Assembly: GCF_016545825.1 (NCBI RefSeq)
Contig: NC_052614.1
Coordinates: 3,820,630 to 3,884,629, forward strand
Direction of reading: 5' to 3'
DNA: 64,000 nucleotides
From: Eucalyptus grandis
Lineage: Eukaryota > Streptophyta > Magnoliopsida > Myrtales > Myrtaceae
The notes beneath the pieces are model-generated. The model was given only the letters and a program-made list of their open reading frames with translations. It was not told the DNA's origin and made no database searches. This document shows positions 60,420 to 64,000 of this stretch, in pieces. The translations under genes were made by a program, and so were the position numbers. Position 1 is the stretch's first letter, and every line of letters starts with the position of its first letter.

Positions 60420-61260
60420 TCAACTGTCTTCCTCCATTCAGCATATTGTGAAGCTTCCTCAGATGTGGATGGCTCTATGGCTCCATCTTTAGTTGCTTCT
60501 CTTGCTGCGACTTTTCATTGAGTTTTGTGATTCTTGAATTTTTGTAATGCCAATTCATTATGTCCTTTAGTCTCCTTTTCCTTCTTCTTACTCAATTTGG
60601 TCTTCATTCAGCATATCTCCTCTAAGAATTTTGAGATTGGAACTCACCTGGTCAACCTTCTCATTCGTGATTTTCATTTCGTGCTTCAACCGATTCAGTC
60701 CCATCCGAAGCACTTCAATGTAGACCTCTTGATCCTTTTTCTCGTAAAATTTCTTCCCCTTGATCTTATTCCACCGATCCTTACACCACGGGATGTAGGG
60801 TGTAGATGGCCTCCTTTCCTCAAAGAAACCTTTCTTCTTCTCCTTCATGTGTTTGATATCTCTCTCGCATGACCAATTGGGAACATCATAGCGGGCTTGA
60901 GGTCCCGAAGCTTCGCATGCTTCTTGAACTCACATCGAAACTTCTCTAGCTTCCTTTCTTTTTTTTTTTTGCCTCAAGCTCTCGATCCTTCTGTCTTATC
61001 ATCTCATCCCTTTTCTTCAACACATTCTCCATCTTTGCCTTCTCAACTTTCAGCTTCTTTATCATATCTTGCATCTCATGCAATTTATTTTCACGACTGC
61101 TTGTTGGCATTGTTAGTTGCTTCTTCGAGTTCTCCCTTGGCTTGCTCTTATTCGGGGTCGTGATGGAACCTGTCGAATTATCCAACTCAACTATACAAGC
61201 TGTTGCAAGCTCTTCTGTTCCTTCATTGCAAATGTGCACTTGAAAGTCCCATTCTTCTTC
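60420..61260 (-). other. unrecognised Lys/Glu-rich coding block in place of pol
   Basis: After the gag region the minus strand carries long coding-like frames: ENKLHEMQDMIKKLKVEKAK, KKRDEMIRQKDRELEA, then across an A12 run KLEKFRCEFKKHAKLRDLKP, and after another shift FFEERRPSTPYIPWCKDRWN and YIEVLRMGLNRLKHEMKITN. The first part has coiled-coil spacing. No protease, integrase or reverse transcriptase motif is visible. The order gag - zinc knuckle - coiled coil suggests that host sequence replaced pol, but I cannot name a donor gene. It has at least two frame changes. Confidence 0.6.
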
Positions 61261-61379
61261 GCTTTCAATCTCCTTCTTACAAGAAGTGACGACATTTCCT
61301 TCTTCTCGCCTCGTACTCAAATGTAACCGGCAATATGTCCTACTTGCCACAAACGTAGCAATTTTTGCTATGCCTTTTG

Positions 61380-62196
61380 TTGCTCTTATTCTTCGTCGTT
61401 GTCATCGGCCACGATCTGACGAGCTCCCCCGGCCGATAACCCTTCAAGGTTGCCTCCACCAATTCTCCATGATCTTTCCTGGTTTGCCATCTCTTGCACC
61501 TGCTCTATTTCTATTCTGTCTCCTCTGAACCTCTTTTATTACTAAAGAGGGCACTTTCATCCTCCTTAATTGAGACCTTAGGGATTTGTTTATCTAAGGC
61601 CTCTTGATTGGCCAATATATTTTCCAACTCAGTTAGAGTTGGCTCATTTGCCCATCCATGAGTGGCCGAACGATACCGTTATACTCCGACCCTTAACCCA
61701 TGAATTATTATTCTTTCATTCTTGTCTCGTAGATGGCATTTTGAGGATCTAATTTTGAAATTTCTTCGCAAATAGATTTAACTTTAGAAAAGTATTGACT
61801 TACCATCATACTTTATTGCGAGATTGAGAGGAGCTCATTCTCCGTGCATTGTAACTTGGCATCGCTTGTCCTCGCAAACAGCTGTCGCCAAGTTATCCAG
61901 TGCCTCCTTCGGGGTCTTCGCACTTTTATGTATTGCACACCATCATCATCACAGTCACGGCAAAACATAAAGAGCCTTACCTGACTTGATGTTCCACTTT
62001 CTTAAATCACTATCATTTGTGGGTGGTGTGGTGTTGTTACCGCCAACGATATCCCATAAATATTGCCCAAGCAAATAATACTGCATGCGGGTACTCCAAT
62101 TATTATAATTGAAGTCATTGAGCTTCTCCATCCCGTACACCGGACTCGAGAAATCTGCCATCGTGACTTTAGTATAATGGCCTGCACTATACCAAG
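61380..62196 (-). pseudogene. copia-type gag inside the LTR element, frame-broken
   Basis: From about 62195 the frame reads MADFSSPVYGMEKLNDFNYN, then NWSTRMQYYLLGQYLWDIV and SGKALYVL, the start of a copia gag (UBN2-type). A stop follows directly. The rest of gag continues in other frames (SQYFSKVKSICEEISKLDPQ; ELENILANQEALDKQIP). The zinc knuckle CYVCGK is cut by a stop and frame change near 61345, where a glycine-histidine pair is expected. No intact protein can be made from this copy. Confidence 0.85.
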
Positions 62197-62857
62197 TAAG
62201 CCTGATCCCGGACCAACCGACTTCACAATCCCAGACATTGTGCACTCGGCAGAACTCCGACGTCCTTCGCTTCTTTTGCCTGGCTCGACGATCCCCGATC
62301 GCCTTACTCACTTACAATGGTCCCCGACCACCACCTTCGCACGGCCTCCGACGACCTGCTCCCGATACCACTTGTTGAATCTTGCGGAAACGTGGTACAA
62401 ATATAATTTACAAAATATGACTTTCACTATTACAATAATTTCTCACACCACATACAATACTCGGACAACTCTACACAATTCCTCTCACACTCATGTGCAT
62501 ATACAACACACTCTACTCAACACACTCTCAAGACCCCCACACACACACCCACACACCTTCTTGGACTTCTTACTCACACACTCTTAGTTGGACACACAAA
62601 TGAGGAGCAAGTTGCTCCTATTTATAGGATGGAAAGTCGGTGACTTTCCTAACTTTCTACACTATTCTAGAAGTATTATTTTATTATAGCCTGACAACTA
62701 GATTATGGATTTTGCTAGAAGATTCTAGAGAAGGGAGAGTTCTAGAGAAATCCAGAGAGAGAGAAATCTGGAGGAGTAAAGACAGATATGGAGAACTCTA
62801 GAGAAAGATCTAGAGAACTCTAGGAGAGAGAGAGAGGCGGTGATCTTCAACAAAAGA

Positions 62858-64000
62858 TGCCCTCAACTCATAAAGAAAATACAAGATTGATTAAAGATGA
62901 TGCAACAATTAAAACGACAGACAAGAGCATCGCAGCCGAAAATAATCATTGATCAAATTGTAGAAATAAAGGACCACATCGCACTTGGTATAATTTGCTG
63001 AAGAGAAAAGCTTCTAGAAGATGGAGTACAGATAACTCCTTTGTCGGGGAAGGCAAAGAAGATGCAACGATACGCGTTTGGAGATATATTAATAGCAAAA
63101 TTTGTAAGGAGCCCCCAAGGTACTTCGTTCCTGCCTGCATTTCCACATACCAAGCACTCGAGAACATATAAACATCACCCGGATGCCAAACACCGATAAA
63201 GGAGACACTGAATGAGCTAGAAACACGGATCAGGAAACAGAGAGGCCACGCTCTGCAACGATCTTGATGACCATGGTTTCCCCTTTGGTGCACCAGCTTT
63301 TTTCGCCAAGTACCCTCTTCTTCCTTGTGAATCCCGTCTGCAACCTCGTCCCCAGTTCTCGTCTGTACGCTCCCCTTCGTTCAGTGTCCGAGCCAGCTCT
63401 GTTCTTGCTGTCGAGCAGATACACTTTCCAATTGTTACGCCTTCTTTTTCCTTTCTGTCTCTTTTCCTTTAGTTTGCCCCCAGGGTATAAATGGAGTTCA
63501 CACTAAACACTATTCTTTTTTTTTTTTTTTTTTTTTTTTTTTTAGGCTGTTGATATACTGTTAACCATGGCCTTTTATTTATCCGAAAATGACAAATGAT
63601 TTGAAAATTAATTTTCAAAAATGATCTTCTGTTATTTAATATAACTATTTAATAAAAATTATTTTTATTATCCACGATAACTTAACTTATGTCTAAATGC
63701 AAAATTTGCATTTTTTCGTTTATTCATTTTTATAATTGGTATGAGCGATTATTTTTACAAAACGTTCTTACGATCATTCATATGTATGCTCTAGTTGTCG
63801 CCTTATTGTAATTCTCACGCTATTATTCCACGGAAAAGAAAGTAAACTGTAATGAGTAGACATGACGAATTGTCAAGAACAACCCAACGCCAAATACCTA
63901 ACAAGTAAAAACTTTGATTGAGCCTTACTTGCTGAATTTTTGCAGCATTTTTCTGTTTTGTTTTTTTTTCGTAGCATGGTCTTCAAGGTATTCAATCTGA
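62858..64000. other. right end of the window, no supported gene
   Basis: A G+C-richer minus-strand patch at 63230-63424 gives a 64-codon frame without a known domain. A poly-T run of about 30 bases lies at 63514-63543. From 63570 to 63790 AT-rich inverted words resemble the MITE in PP2C intron 3. Confidence 0.4.

Larger units (their letters stand above)
59887..62852 (-). mobile_element. young non-autonomous Ty1/copia-type LTR retroelement lacking pol
   Basis: LTRs at 59887-60357 and 62373-62852 start TGTTGAATCTTG and end CTTCAACA. By eye they differ by about four substitutions and one 9-base indel, so the insertion is recent. The target duplication AAAGA lies at 59882-59886 and 62853-62857. 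The element is on the minus strand. Next to the right (5') LTR is a primer-binding site AGTGGTATCGGGAGCAGG, complementary to initiator tRNA-Met with few changes. Next to the left LTR is the polypurine tract GAGGGGGAG. The internal 2.0 kb contains gag, a broken zinc knuckle and unrecognised coding sequence; integrase, reverse transcriptase and RNase H are absent. It must rely on a partner element. Confidence 0.94.

Noticed and set aside
63230..63424. 64-codon minus frame in a G+C-richer patch
   Set aside because: Could be an exon of a gene beyond the right edge, but no motif or splice sites support it.
1..64000. CRISPR arrays, bacterial operons, tRNA or rRNA genes
   Set aside because: Nothing of this kind is visible; the window is plant nuclear DNA. 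A few GGTTCGATTCC-like words (e.g. near 22492) do not fold as tRNA.

Overview
This is plant nuclear DNA, almost certainly from a dicot. The genes have GT-AG introns, AT-rich intergenic DNA, many CT/GA microsatellites and plant-specific gene families: PB1-Raf kinases, a DBP1-like PP2C, an FMO1-like monooxygenase, RING-H2 proteins and a GOLVEN/RGF-like peptide. The inverted-repeat elements with G+C-rich cores built from GCGAGG-like words remind me of Myrtales such as eucalypts, but that is an impression and not a determination.

Layout, left to right. (1) 1-2143, minus: the 5' part of a PB1-domain Raf-like MAPKKK gene that runs off the left edge. (2) 2.2-9.0 kb: mostly empty AT-rich DNA, then a small single-exon gene of unknown function at 8526-9002, minus. 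(3) 9.5-24.4 kb: a tandem segmental duplication. Unit A (about 9540-15410) and unit B (about 17457 onward) each carry a leader block, a RING-H2 gene (+) and, convergent to it, the 3' end of a Raf-like kinase gene (-). In unit A only the last two kinase exons survive. In unit B the whole kinase gene remains (23986-29125). A decayed copia fragment lies at the junction. (4) 29.1-32.5 kb: repeats. (5) 32503-35345, plus: a five-exon conserved plant gene of unknown function. (6) 37574-41153, minus: a four-exon PP2C. (7) 48097-48656, minus: a three-exon gene for a 93-residue secreted peptide precursor of RGF/GOLVEN type, found only by assembling short exons. (8) 50.6-53.2 kb: nested inverted-repeat transposons. 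(9) 53.3-59.5 kb: a truncated FMO 5' copy, then an intact five-exon FMO gene with a 1.1 kb Mutator-like element in intron 2. (10) 59887-62852: a young, gag-only LTR retroelement on the minus strand, whose pol is replaced by unrecognised lysine/glutamate-rich coding sequence.

Two themes stand out. First, several genes that otherwise look functional carry frameshifts: two one-base deletions in the unit-B kinase, one one-base insertion in the PP2C, and reciprocal small indels in the two RING copies. The window cannot say whether these are assembly errors or real decay. Second, the region is packed with non-autonomous inverted-repeat elements, two of which show clear 9-bp target duplications of Mutator type.

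Functionally, B4-type Raf kinases (upstream of SnRK2 in osmotic stress signalling), a PP2C with paired G-boxes upstream, and an FMO1-like enzyme are all compatible with stress signalling. Nothing in the sequence shows that they are co-regulated.
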